The notes under the pieces are model-generated. The model saw nothing but the letters and a program-made list of their open reading frames with translations, was not told where the DNA came from and ran no database searches. A stretch of DNA of 64,000 nt, taken from positions 10,312,614 to 10,376,613 of the forward strand of contig OZ020247.1 in NCBI GenBank assembly GCA_963971285.1, given 5' to 3'. The position numbers were made by a program, and so were the translations under genes. Of the stretch, positions 19,280-31,400 are shown piece by piece. The first letter of the stretch is position 1, and each line of letters begins with the position of its first letter. This stretch comes from Astropecten irregularis (lineage: Eukaryota > Echinodermata > Asteroidea > Paxillosida > Astropectinidae).

Positions 19280-20030
19280 TTCAGCGGGTGACCACCCAAA
19301 TAAACGAGAAAAATTTCTAACACCCCCTCCCTTTTCCTCAAAGTATCTTCAACAAAAAGAAGGGAATTCCAAAAATGAATGACTGCCATATGGCAAAAAA
19401 AACACTATAATTGGGCAAGTCACCGTAGCAGTCTTTTCTTCCCCAGCAAAATCATATTAGGGATTGAAAATGCTGGTATGTTGTTCAGTGTATTCATGTA
19501 TATGTGTGAGTACATGTATGTATACTTGAGGCAGAAAAAATAAATTATCAGTTTTGTAAATTTTATCATGAGCCCATGACTCCAAATTTGTCTGTCAAAA
19601 TGGACTGACAAAAGTTAGCACTTGGCGGATACATTTAGCTTCCCAAAAATGCGCTTCAAGTGTTCACAAGTACAAGATGTAATCCAATAAAATAATAAAC
19701 AGTAAAACACTGGCTTTTGTTTCAAACCATTTTCGTGTCTAGTCTAATACGGTTGTTCAAAGGACAATTCAATAGACTTGGGAATCCATACAAAATAAGG
19801 TGTGCTAACGTGTCACTTGTAACCACCATAGCAAACATTTAAATTGTCTAATTTAGGGGTGAATAAAACCAAACAAAAATTGCCAGTTTTCCTAACATTA
19901 TATCAAATTTGATACATTTCTAATTTTATTTGTGTCCCAAATATCTCGCATTCATCGAGAGAAAAACACACTTAATTTTGGCTTTAAAAACGTCCGTCAA
20001 ATTTACACAGTTACCATAGCAATTTGTAAT
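19280..20030. other. No gene recognised
   Basis: AT-rich DNA with a TATGTGTGAGTACATGTATG stretch and a pair of CGTCCGTCAA repeats (about 19991 and 20151). Nothing coding supported. Confidence 0.5.
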
Positions 20031-20040
20031 TCTCGCGAGA
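20031..20040. promoter_or_regulatory. TCTCGCGAGA palindromic core-promoter-like element
   Basis: A perfect TCTCGCGAGA, known in animals as a CGCG/Kaiso-type element of TATA-less promoters. It lies 44 bp upstream of a good-Kozak ATG (20084). Confidence 0.4.
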
Positions 20041-20083
20041 GTTGAACACCATTAAGAATTTTTACGTGTTTTTTTTTTTCAAC

Positions 20084-20113
20084 ATGGCCCGAAGTGCAGA
20101 TAAGTCGCTCAAG
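20084..20113 (+). CDS. Candidate first coding exon MARSADKSLK (unconfirmed)
   Basis: CAACATGG start and ten codons (MARSADKSLK), then AAG|GTATCA as a possible weak donor, directly downstream of TCTCGCGAGA. I do not recognise the protein. The next candidate exon (20338-20378) overlaps a repeated sequence and may be a transposon end, so the model stays tentative. Confidence 0.22.
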
Positions 20114-20780
20114 GTATCACAGTATTTTTCACTTTCTTAGATTATTAATACGTCCGTCAATTATTTTCACATTTTGAGATGTCACCATAGCATAAACTGG
20201 GGATAGTTTGGAGGGTTTAAAATGTGTAGAAATCCTGAAAATTATGAAACTTTTAGCGGTATTTGGCATTGACAACTTTTTATAACTGTGTCATGTCATT
20301 ACCAAAGATTAATACAGCGCGCGCAATTGATTTTTAGGTAATTGTGAGCAAGTGGTTCCCGTTTATAGCAACAAGCAGGTAAGAAAATTGTACTGAGAAA
20401 TTACTTCATTCTAGGGTTTTAGGGATTCAGGAACATTTGCTGAAAGTCAAAGATATCGTTTTTGGGAGCAGAAGAAGCTATAAAAAGTTACTTTCCTCTC
20501 CTATAACTTTTTTAGAAACCACTTGTCATTTCCTTTATAAAGTTTTGGGAACCACAATTACCTTTTTTTTTTCTAGCATACAACTAAGAATCTTGCACCA
20601 AGACAGCATTATACATTACTTTGTAGAGCTTGATATTGAAAATTGTTTTAAAACTACAAATTTATCCAATTATTACATGATATCCATTATTTCTACAGAA
20701 TTTCCTGTGATTTCTAAAACCATTTTTTAATCTCCATGGCCAATTGGCATTCAGTGGTATTTCCCATGTAATTTCCTTAA

Positions 20781-21135
20781 AGGTAATACATGTATAATGC
20801 TTTTGTTTTTGTCAAAGAAATGTAGATTCATGGGCAAAATTATCAGGGAAGAAACAGTAACACTAACAGTCATCTGTGAAAATTTCAGTCCCATACGTTG
20901 CCCCTTTTTGAGAAAACAGGGAAAAACAGTCACAATATTTCTTAAGTCTTTTCTCTTTTATTTTTGATCTTTAAAAGATCAAATATAATTGTGGTCACTG
21001 AATTTACTCTTTTCTTGATAAATTAAATACAGCATTTCAAGCAGAAACAATTATAATGGGGTTCTACCACACCATCTTTATTCCCTGTATGTTATAGGTA
21101 AATCTGTGAAGATTTCTGTTTTGGTATGCTTACCA
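20781..21135 (+). mobile_element. TTAA MITE subfamily A
   Basis: TTAA|AGGTAATACATGTATAATGC at the left. The right end decays at TTTTGGTATGCTTACC. Sits at the same place in its duplicated block as the copy at 22190. Confidence 0.8.
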
Positions 21136-22189
21136 CAGATTTTTCCTCATCAACCTAAATGCTCACTCCCACAATGCTTTAGGAACCAGTTAAAAATATT
21201 TTTGATATCGCATAATGTTCCACACATTTTTATACATTGGATAGGCCTACCATCGTAAAAAGTTATCCTATTTTCCCTTGAAATTGAAAGAAAAGGTGTA
21301 GGCCTATTTTTGTTCATGTCCTTGGCACATCTTTTATGTTTCCGGTAATTGTGGACAAATGGTTCCTAAAACTACAGCAACAAGCAGGTAAGAAAAATTG
21401 TACTTTTTTACTGAAATTTCTTCAATCTCGGGTTTTAAGGACTCTGGAACATTTGCTGAAAGTAGGGAGCACGATGGAATATTGTAAAATGCATTTTATA
21501 TCTGCTACTGTGTGAAAATGTGATGAAAGAAACTTGCTTTAAAAAATAACATTCTAAGATATGTTACCTTAAATATCGTTTGGGAGTAGGCCTAGTAGAA
21601 GTTATAAAGAGTTGCTTTTCCTGTCCTATAAATTTCTTGTTTTAGAAACAACTTGTCCTTTATAATGTTGGGAACAACTTGTCCACAATTACCATGTTTT
21701 CTGTCAACAAGCAAAGGTAAGAAAATTTTACTTTTTTACTGAAATATTGGAGAAATTTCTTCATTCTAGGGCTTTAAGGACTAGGGAACATTTGCTGAAA
21801 GTCAAGGATATTGTTTGGGAGGAGACGAGCAGTAGAAGCTATCAAAAGTTGCTTTCCTTTCCTACAACTTTATAGTTTTAGAAATCACTTGTCCTTTCCT
21901 TTATAGTTTTGGGAACCACTTGTCCACAATTACCATGTTTTCTGTCAATACTTCTATGAATCTTGCACCAAGATATTGCATTGTAGAGCTTGCTGAAAAA
22001 ATTATTTGTGATGTCTATTTTACTCTTATTTTTCTCTGACAACAATATTGAAAGCTGTTTTAAAGCTGTACAAATTGTTTTATTATTACATGGTTAAATT
22101 TTTATTGCATTTCTTGTGTTTTCTAAAACCAATTTTTTAACCTCCATGGTTCAATTGACATTTTGTTATTTCCCATGTAATTTCCTTAA

Positions 22190-22551
22190 AGGTAATATCA
22201 TACTTTGGTTTTTGTCAAAGAAATGCAGATTCATGGGCAAAAATATCAAGGAAGATACAGTAACAGTCATCTGTGAAATGTTCAGTCCCATACATTGCCC
22301 CCTTTTCAAGAAAACAGGGAAAAACACCCTCAGTGTTTTTACAATCTTTTAACTTGATCACTATTTGTTTATCTTTAAAAGATAAAAAGAAAATTGGGTC
22401 ATTGGTTTATTGTTTTCTGGATAAATACAGCATTTCAGGCAGAACAATTTGAACGGTATGTTTCTACCATCACCATCATTATACCCTATGAGTTATAGGT
22501 AAATCTGTGAAGATTTCTGTTTCGGTATGCTACCAAAGTATGATACTACCT
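22190..22551 (+). mobile_element. TTAA MITE subfamily A, full length
   Basis: TTAA|AGGTAATATCATACTTTGG to AAAGTATGATACTACCT|TTAT. Contains the paired GGTATGTTTCTACCATCACC module. Confidence 0.88.
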
Positions 22552-22559
22552 TTATAAAG

Positions 22560-23639
22560 AGAGAAGAAAAATTTGTCACATTATGTAATCTTCACACTCT
22601 TAATTTGTTCACAAGTGATAAACAAAACAGGGAAGCAATACACAGTTTTTTGATAATAAAAGCAATGTACAACTGTACACAATTTATTTACCGGTACTTT
22701 TTTTTTGGGGGGTGGGGGTGTTATAATTTGAGCACTCATGATGAATTTTACAATAGATCTTTAAGTAATAGAGCTTTTGTATGACCAAGAATTGAGGCAA
22801 ACCCATATAGGTATAACTTAAATTACACGAGCGCTGACAGGTGTACAGATCGAGTGATGCCTGCTGGGCACATCCATGTTTGTGCACAAACCTATAGAAA
22901 ACACAAAATTTTGTATCTTTTTGCGTTTGCGTTCTATAAAAGGTGCGTTATCGTAGCCCAATACGCCCACAATAAGACTCACTTGCGCGAGTACATTCTT
23001 CGAAAGGCATTCCAGGCAAAGTTTTATTGTTCCACAAATATGCACACAAATCCAATATGACTGCACCCGGAACGGCTTCAAAAAGTTTCTGCACTCAAGA
23101 AAACAGAGCTCTTGCTCTAGTAATAATAGCTCTATGGGCAAAAATGGAAAATAAGATTTTGGGCAGTTTTGATCTGCAGTTTCAAAACTTAATCAAAGAC
23201 TAACCCGTGTTATTTGCAAAATGTTGGTTGAAAAGGAATTAAAATAACAAATTTAGACAAAACTCTCATAGATGAATGCATGAAATATTTTAACATTCAA
23301 AAGTGGTGCTTATACTATTATAAACCTGTGTTACAACTCCTAACCCCCAAAATGGCACATTGTAGCTCATTATGGTCTATTTTCTACCCAAAGAATTACA
23401 AGACCCATGATAACCTACTTATAGGTCACGTAACATAACGCTGGATCTTACGGTAATGCAACCCAAACCCCTATCAGCGTATGCCATTCACAGTTATGTT
23501 TCCTTCCTGCAGTTGAAAACCCAGACAAAACATTACCAGGGGGTCAGTGAAATGATAAACCCAGTCCTACAGGTGTTATGTGTAACATTCCATGAGTCAA
23601 GTATTGTGAAAGTTATGTCCTTGGCCCAATTTCATGGAA
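22560..23639. other. No gene recognised
   Basis: Intergenic DNA with a T8G6-type low-complexity patch near 22692-22715. The ORFs of up to about 107 codons lack recognisable similarity, splice context or composition. Confidence 0.5.
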
Positions 23640-23870
23640 TCTGTTAACGTTGGCAAAAATTCTTCAGTTACGTTAGCAATAGCAGACTTCTTTGGTTATG
23701 GTTAGCATATTTTACAGGAGAGTTTCCTTTTTGGTACGATTACCCTAGAAATTCTTCGCTAACCGAAAATCTTGCTTACAGATTCCATGAAATAGATTTT
23801 ACACTAAGCAGTGTCCATAAGCACAAAAGATAGGCCGTAACAGAGAAATTGGGCCCTGCACTCAAATACC
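23640..23870. repeat. Dispersed repeat shared with 63600-63855
   Basis: TTTTTGGTA, ATTACCCTAGAAATTCTTCG, CTAACCGAAAATCTTGCTTA and GATTCCATGAAATAGA recur in order at 63650-63850, ending in TTGGGCCC / TAGGGCCC. Foldback-type element ends. Confidence 0.65.
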
Positions 23871-24000
23871 CCTTCACAACAATAAGTACAGTACTTGCCC
23901 AAAACGTGTTTTTATTTTGAGAACCTGTTGCTAAGCTACCGACCCGGTGTCTATAAAAATGATGGCACGATCGGGTAACATCACAATCTAATCCAGGCCA

Positions 24001-24125
24001 CCAGGGGCCAAATTCACAACCCTGCTAAGCATAAAAATTTGCTAAGCATGAAATTTCTGTTTGTGCTGAACATGAATATCTATTGGAATTTCTAATGGAG
24101 GTTTTTGTCTGTAGCAATTTCTAGT
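24001..24125. repeat. GGGGCCAATTTCATGGC-family fragment
   Basis: CAGGGGCCAAATTCACAACC, CTGCTAAGCATAAAAATTTG match the family at 27604, 31401 and 63331. Only one side is visible. Confidence 0.55.
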
Positions 24126-24191
24126 TTAAACGCTTGAAAAAACATACGTACATTCCCTTATCAAGCACTATAGTTCTGAAGAATGATTTAA

Positions 24192-24745
24192 AGGGCGACT
24201 GAAGTACTTTTTTCAGTCAGGTTATTTTATTGCCTTCATACAGAGAATATACGGACAAATAATGAATGGCAAGTCTTATTTTGGTTTCAAACCAGCATTT
24301 GGTTTTCCGTTGAATGGCTTTGTAAAACGCGGGATTTTCACGCATACTCATGTAGGGAACCAACAGCCAAAATATAATGAAAAAACATAAGAAATGAAGA
24401 GGCAAACTTGACCTACAGAAATAGTTTGGTAAAGAAATTACACCACCAGTTGAGTGAAAGGAACATATTTGGCAAAATAAAACCATTGAGGAGGAAAGGG
24501 TCTGTCAGAAATCCTATAAAACAACTGCAACTTTTTGTGCACAAATCAATTGGGTTACTGCTCTCAGTTCCCCAGATGACATCACAGTTTTGCTCATGAA
24601 TATGGAAATGCTAATTAGCATACAAACCAAAAAACCTGTTTTTAACCCTGAATCAGTGTGAGGAAGTGGGTAAAATTACAATCCCCATGTACAGTTTTTT
24701 TATTGGCACATGTTCAAGCCATAATATTCCCATTGCAGAGACCCT
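24192..24745. mobile_element. TTAA-flanked element with short AGGG ends
   Basis: TTAA|AGGGCGACTGAAG at the left and GCAGAGACCCT|TTAA at the right. Inverted similarity is limited to a few bases, so the assignment rests mostly on the TTAA duplication. No transposase. Confidence 0.5.
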
Positions 24746-25327
24746 TTAATAATACACAGCCTTTATACACTGCACAAGTATCGCCTTGCGTGGCAGGAAG
24801 TGCATAGGTTTTGTATTAATAGGGCCACTGATTTTCCGTTTCAGAAAAGTGCAAATTCCATTTCCCAAATCCTTGGATTCCGTTAAAGGCTGAAAAAAAC
24901 AGTTTCAGACTAAACAAAATCTATTTCGCGCTATTCAGTTCCAAAAAGTTGTATAACATGCAGTAAATCACATACTGTACTGACTATGGGCATGCACACG
25001 TTGGAAAAGTGTCGTAACTTTTGCACAGTGCAGACTAACTTGTCAGACTGTGTTTTGTCACACAAAAAAACAGTCAACTAATGTAAGACCAAACCATGAT
25101 TCAGTTAGCCTAGGAAATGTATAGCAATCAGATCACATAAATGATGCATTTTGTGAATTTAATTGTTGAATTTACTAGATTTCGTGAATTCCGTCCGTTT
25201 TTGCGGAAAATCAGTGGCCCTACGAGAGCTTCTCTCCAACAGGTTAATAAAATATCCTCGGTGACGCAACGCCCTGTCCGACAGAGCGTCTTGTGTATAA
25301 CAGTTAACAAGAAGTATAGGTATCCCA

Positions 25328-25424
25328 TCATGCCTCTGCCATGACCATATCTCGTGCCATTTGGAATGCCGCCAGCAGGGAACCCAGTTGGATTTTCTCG
25401 TTGGTTCCTGCTGCCAGACGATGC
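25328..25424 (-). CDS. RFC5: RFC5 exon 10 (C-terminus)
   Basis: 97 bp after [29 protein letters not shown], ending MVMAEA and stop TGA (25330-25328). Confidence 0.96.
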
Positions 25425-28400
25425 CTGCCAGAAAAGAAAGCGAAAACATTCAGAGAAATTTCAATGAGGACTAAAGCAGACTAGTCGAAATGTTGAGACC
25501 TATAAAGAAGAAGTGGGAGAAGTGCGAACGATATAGAAGTACGAAAGTATGAACGATTTTTACATGGTGTTTCCGCAAACCGATCCACATACCAATGCAA
25601 AGCCTCAAATATTTATCAAAACTAAAAGAGTTTCTAACTAAAAGAGGTTGTGGGTTCGAATTCCACCTGAGCCAGCATGTGATTTTTTCACGTGCTCTCA
25701 CAAGCACTGAGTATACAGTACTCATCCACGTCAGTGTAGGGCAAGCCTACTTTGCATAAAACTAAAAGAGGTCGTATTTCAATACACCTATCCAGAAGGC
25801 CACACCCCTTGACAAATTAACCAATCACAACTCATGATTTTGCCATTTTAGATTTTGTATTCTTTACTACACACTTTTCGTTGTGTTTGAGTTTTATCTT
25901 TAACCATGGTCAAGCAGTGTTTATAGTTTCATTGTAAGTCTGATTTTGGATGCCCCGGCAAGAGAGGAAATGTACATTTTGGCCTTTTCAAAAACCAAAG
26001 TTCAACGGAGAGAAGTTTGTGGTGGGTGAGGATGTGCAGTTGTACGGCACAGCGTGCGTGTGGGTGATCGTGACATTGTGTGCATGTGCAGTTGCTTGGC
26101 CATTGCTATGGCGGACATGGCCTACTGCACAATGATCAACATAACACTATCAGTAATGTGACCTCATTACACCGCATGTGTGTACACTGAAGATACAATC
26201 TTTTGTCTCTTTCTAACCTCACATGTTCAGTTTAGGGGCATGTTTAAATAAAGCTTCGCCGGTATGTAATGCTATAGAGGGGGGGGGGGGGGGGGGGGAC
26301 TTACTCGATGTCTGCCATTTTCTCCAAAAGGTGTACCCTGACTTTCACCGGAAAATCAACTGCAAAATCAGAGATAACAACACAGAACTGATTATCATGT
26401 GCTAAATCTAAAGAACTTGTCAGCAATGGATATCTCAGTTAGTAGAGCACCTGGGCGGCATTCCAGGGTTGCAGGTTCGAATCCCACTCCAGTTAAATTT
26501 TCTTTGTTCACCTTTCAAACTATAAAAGCTTCCCATTGAAGGCTATGTGCAGCCAAACTGACCAGTAGAATATTTATATACAACGTTACTTACTGACCAC
26601 AATTGATAAAGGATAATACTTACTTCTGTGAACGTATACATGAACCTCTGTCAGTATGTCTTGAAGTGCCAATCCTTTGAGGGTTTTCAGCTTCATAATG
26701 TCTGTTTACATTCATTAAGGAAAGATTTGTATACACTTATTGTATATTTGTCATCAACACTAATACTGAATTCTGGTATTCCAACCAATCTAAGGAGGGT
26801 GGTTGATGTCATGACTTGAAATTTCATTGTTTTGGAATGTGTACGAACATTTTGTAGATTTATTCATACCTGGAGACAAAACATAGGAGATTCTTTCAAC
26901 AATTCCAAAGCATTTTGAACAGGAACATTTCTTACCGGTACTCTGCTTTGGTTTTTTGTCAAAGAAATGCGGATTCATGAGCAAAAATATCAAGAAAGAT
27001 ACAGTAACAGTCATCTGTGAAATTCCCAGTCCCATACGGTGCCCACTCTTTGAGGAAATATTGAAAAACGCCAATTTTTTTTTTTTTTTAAGAATCTTTT
27101 CAACATTAGTTTTGATCTTCTTTTAAAGATCAAAATTGATTTGGTCATTGGTTTGACTCTTTTCTTGATAAATACAGCGTTTCATGCAGAAAAACTTGAA
27201 CGATATGTTTCTACTATTGCCATCTTTATACGTAAATCTGTGAAGATTTCTGCTTCGGTATGCTCCCAAAGTATGATACTACCTTTAAATTAACTTGATG
27301 AGATCAGTCATAACTCGTACATAATAAGCGAGCCCAGCAATCTCTGAGATATGAGATATATCCATTTTCATTCAAATCAAATCAAAGGATACTTCTGTAC
27401 GCCGTGCTGTAATCCTTGTTCAGCATCCAGTCAACAATGTTCTCAATGTCCGATCTTAGCGGGTGCCCTGTGCACTGGTAAACATTCTCCTCGGTGACTT
27501 TATCATATGCCATATGTGTACTCTGTAGAAAAAAAGAAAAAAAAAACACACGAACAATCAGTCTATTAAATTAATTAATACCGGTAATCAAATACCATTT
27601 CTCAGGGGTCAATTTCACAGCTTTGCTTTACTAAAAATTTACTAACCATGAAATTTCTCTATTAATCATAAAACAAGATTAACAACCAAATTTCTGTGTG
27701 TTGTTTATCACTTGTGATTGTTCTTTGGCTGTTGTTCGCTGATCATGAATATCAAACTGAATTTGTAATGGTGGTTTATTTTATTGAGCAATTGACATTT
27801 TTGTGCTCAGCAGCTCCATGAAATTGGCCCCAGGTTTGCAGGATTGGTATTGTTTTGCAGGATTGGTATTGTTTTGCGATTGTTCGCGTATCTTAAATGA
27901 ACCTAGGGATATAGCAGTATGTGAGTGGTTTCATGGCTTCTGACTGCCAAACAAAACTATTGACTAACTATAAGGACACCGCCAACATAGAGCTCAGTTG
28001 GTAGAGGACATGAGCAGTATTCTCCAGGGGTCACAGGTTCGAATCCCACTCCAGTCAATTTCTCTTCATTCATCTTTCAACAAATTTATTGAATTAGTTT
28101 GCTTATTATACGATACAAAAGCTAAGTGCGCATGTAGAGTCGTCAATTCGGGGAGCAAAAAATACAAGGATGAGGAACGGAACAATGTAACATGAAAAAT
28201 TTACTCTCAGAACGAACGGAGACCAAGTCCTTAAAGGTTTAATGTAATCAAAACTCATATAAAGTTAAATACATCTGTATTGTTATAAAACTCAATCTGT
28301 CTATCATTGTTTGTGATAAAAATATTGTATATAGAAAAAGGAGGTATTTTTGACCCATAATTTATTACCCCACTTTTAGGGACAAAAACCTTGCTTACGT

Positions 28401-31400
28401 CACATGCTGAACACCACGCAGTATTCTGTGGTGCGAGCCTATACTACTATCTTTAGGTGACGTCACGCACTATTGTTGCGTGGATCGGTTCCAAGGCGGA
28501 CTTTTTGGGGGGTAGGGCATACATGTACTGATTAGTAACTTTTTGGTCAAAACTAAGCACTTACATCAAAACATTGATGTAGTCATTTTAAAGCAATTTC
28601 AACCCTTTCCCAAATTTGATAACAGCAAACCTTTAAGGTTTGGTCTTACCTGAAGAATGTTGATCGACCTTCTCATATCTCCTTTGGATAATGTGACCAA
28701 AGCGTTCATCCCATCTTCAGAAACGTTGACTCTGTATACAATTATGCAAATTGAAGAAATCATACTCGAATTCAAATGAATCAAGGCTGTTCTGATCTTC
28801 CCGACTTGGAATTAGATCCTGACTGACAAGGGAATCAAGAGTGGGGCGTCTGACCTTCCTGAAGAACAAATATCATGGCAGCTATCCTGACATCGCATGG
28901 CCACCTCGTTAGAATGCCAAGATACGTAACAATTCACTAAGAGAAGAAGCTACATATTTTGAACTTGCATGTTGATGCACATTATTAGACTGGTAACCAG
29001 TTAGTTTTGCTCGTTAGTTTGAATTTGTGCGATTTTCCAATAATGAACATTGCCCAAATTCTGTGCCGGTACACCCTGGCCATAATAAGGCTCAGTTCAA
29101 AGAAGCAACTGACCAAAAATTGTTTTTTAATAATCGGTTGAATTCTGCATTTCGTAATCTTTCATGATATGACCAGGAGTGATGACCGCTAGGTGAACTT
29201 TGACCACAAGCTTAGTGCACTACTTATTATAGCTTTAGGTCAGTTGTCCACAAGGCCAAGATGGCTGGCAGTTGCCTGAAGCATTTGGTTAAATACTCAT
29301 CTTAATGCCAAGTGTGAGAAAGCAAGAAAACGATAGAGCAAGACACCAACAAGTCCGCCAGAGCCTGGCTGTCATTAGTAAGAAATGTTACGAAGATTCT
29401 GTGATACTCACCCCTCTGAATCAATGACGTGTTGTATTCTGGGAACCATCTGTTGTAGGTTAAGAGGTCCAAATCGAAACCTCGTACAGCGTGACTGGAG
29501 AGCTGGGATGATCTTGGACAGGTAGTTGCAAATCAGACAGAACCGTGTGTTCTCTGTAAACTTCTCAATCACTAGTTGGAGAAAGGGGATACAAAGATCC
29601 AATCAAAACCTGTGTAGGAATAGTTGCCTCCTATAACCTCTGCCAACCTCACATTTCCTGACGGCAACCTTTTCTGACCTCAAACCTCCATTCTGCAACC
29701 TCTACTGACCTCAAACCTCTCCACTGCAACCTCTACTGACCTCAAACCTTCCAAATGCAACCTCCACCAACCTCATTTCTCTGCACTGCAACCTTCACTG
29801 ACCTCAAACCTCTCCACTGCAACCTCTACTGACCTCAAACCTCCCCTCTACAACCTCCAACCTCATATCTCTGCACTACAAACTCTACTGACCTCAAACC
29901 TCCCCTCTACAACCTCCACCAACCTCATATCTCTGCACTGCAACCTACACTGACCTCAACCCTCCCCACTGCAACCTCTACTGACCTCAAACCTCCCCTC
30001 TGCAACATGTACTGACCTCAGACCTCCCCAGTGCAACCTCTACTGACCTCAAACCTCCCCACTGCAACCTATACTGACCTCAAACCTCCCCACTGTAAAC
30101 TCTACTGACCTCAAACCTCCCCACTGCAACCTCTGCTAATTTCAAACTTCCCCACTGCAACCTCTACTGACCTCAAACCTCCCCACTGCATCCTCTACCG
30201 ACCTCAAACCTCCCCACCGCAACCTCTACTGACCTCGATCTTCCCACAGCAACCTTTAACGACATCAAACCTCCACACTGCAACCTCAACTGACCTCAAA
30301 CCTCTCCACTGCAACCTTTACTGACCTCAGACCTCCCCATTGCAACCTCTACTGATCTCAAACCTCCCAACTGCAACATCCACTGACCTCAAACCTCCCC
30401 ACTGCTACCTCTACTGACCTCAAACCTCCCCACTGGAATCTCTACTGACCGCAAACCTCTCCACTGCAACCCCTACTGACCTCAAACCTCCCCACTTCAA
30501 CCTCTACTGACCTCTCCTGAGTGCATTTTGTGCATCGTTAGTCATTGCATCAGCCTCGTCTAAGATGACCAGCTTGAATCCGGACTTGAAGATGGTTCGG
30601 GTACTAGCGAAGCTCAGGATGGGACCTCGGACGATACCGATTCCTCTATCATCGGATGCATTCAGCTGCAACGTGAAGAGAAAACATACAATTGTTGAGG
30701 AGGTCTGCTATTAGAAGGACGATGATGACCTCCAGCAACATCAATAGCTGAAGGCTCTTTGATCTAATGTCTCCGATTTCCTTGCAGCATTCTGGTCTAC
30801 CCTCAAGAGCTTGACACAACCTACCTCTAGGACCATAGAGTTGAATTCTTTGGGAGTGTAGAGCTGCTTAGCGCAAGCTAGAATGGTGGAGGTCTTCCCC
30901 GTGCCAGGCGGTCCGTAGAACAAGAGATGAGGAAGCCGGTCCTCATTCATGAATTTCTCGACTGTTGGGGAAAAGAGGTCGGTTGAGAAGGAGTTTGATC
31001 GGCTTTTCTTATCCATACTAGCCAGACTCATTTTGGGAGGTAATTGTGACAATCACCATGCTTTCATACAATTTGCTAACAGATATCATACCATTCTTGT
31101 GGCTGCAATTTGAATTCAACTTGTGCTAACCTAAGCAACTTGAGTGTTTCTGACTAAAATAGCAAAAGAAAGCCGGCAAGGGTTTGAATCTCGTCTGAAA
31201 AATCTACACGTGTCAGGCTGAGCATGGTCGCCATGGAACAAATTGCAATGGCACAGCTAACCACACATGGTTTTGGAGTTTTCCTGTGGTAAGTGTGGTA
31301 TACACGTATACTGAATACCACAACACACTGTGGTTTCATGGTAATGTGTGGTTTATGATCCAGTTCCCCTGTGGAGACTATGGTTATGTGTGGTAAGCAT

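Larger units (their letters stand above)
20335..22552. repeat. Locally duplicated block with GGTAATTGTGGACAAGTGG repeats
   Basis: Two large copies (about 20335-21135 and 21711-22552) and a partial one (21344-21700) share GTAATTGTGNNCAAGTGGTTCC, AGCAACAAGCAGGTAAGAAA and GGAACATTTGCTGAAAGTC. They also share CTTGCACCAAGA, CTCCATGG and a MITE A at the same place. The GGTAATTGTGGACAA ends also occur inverted (21906-21934), so this is an amplified transposon-like unit. Confidence 0.75.

Noticed and set aside
20338-20378. Second exon of the 20084 candidate gene (VIVSKWFPFIATS)
   Set aside because: In phase with acceptor and donor, but the sequence recurs at 21344 and inverted at 21906, so it is more likely a repeat end than an exon.
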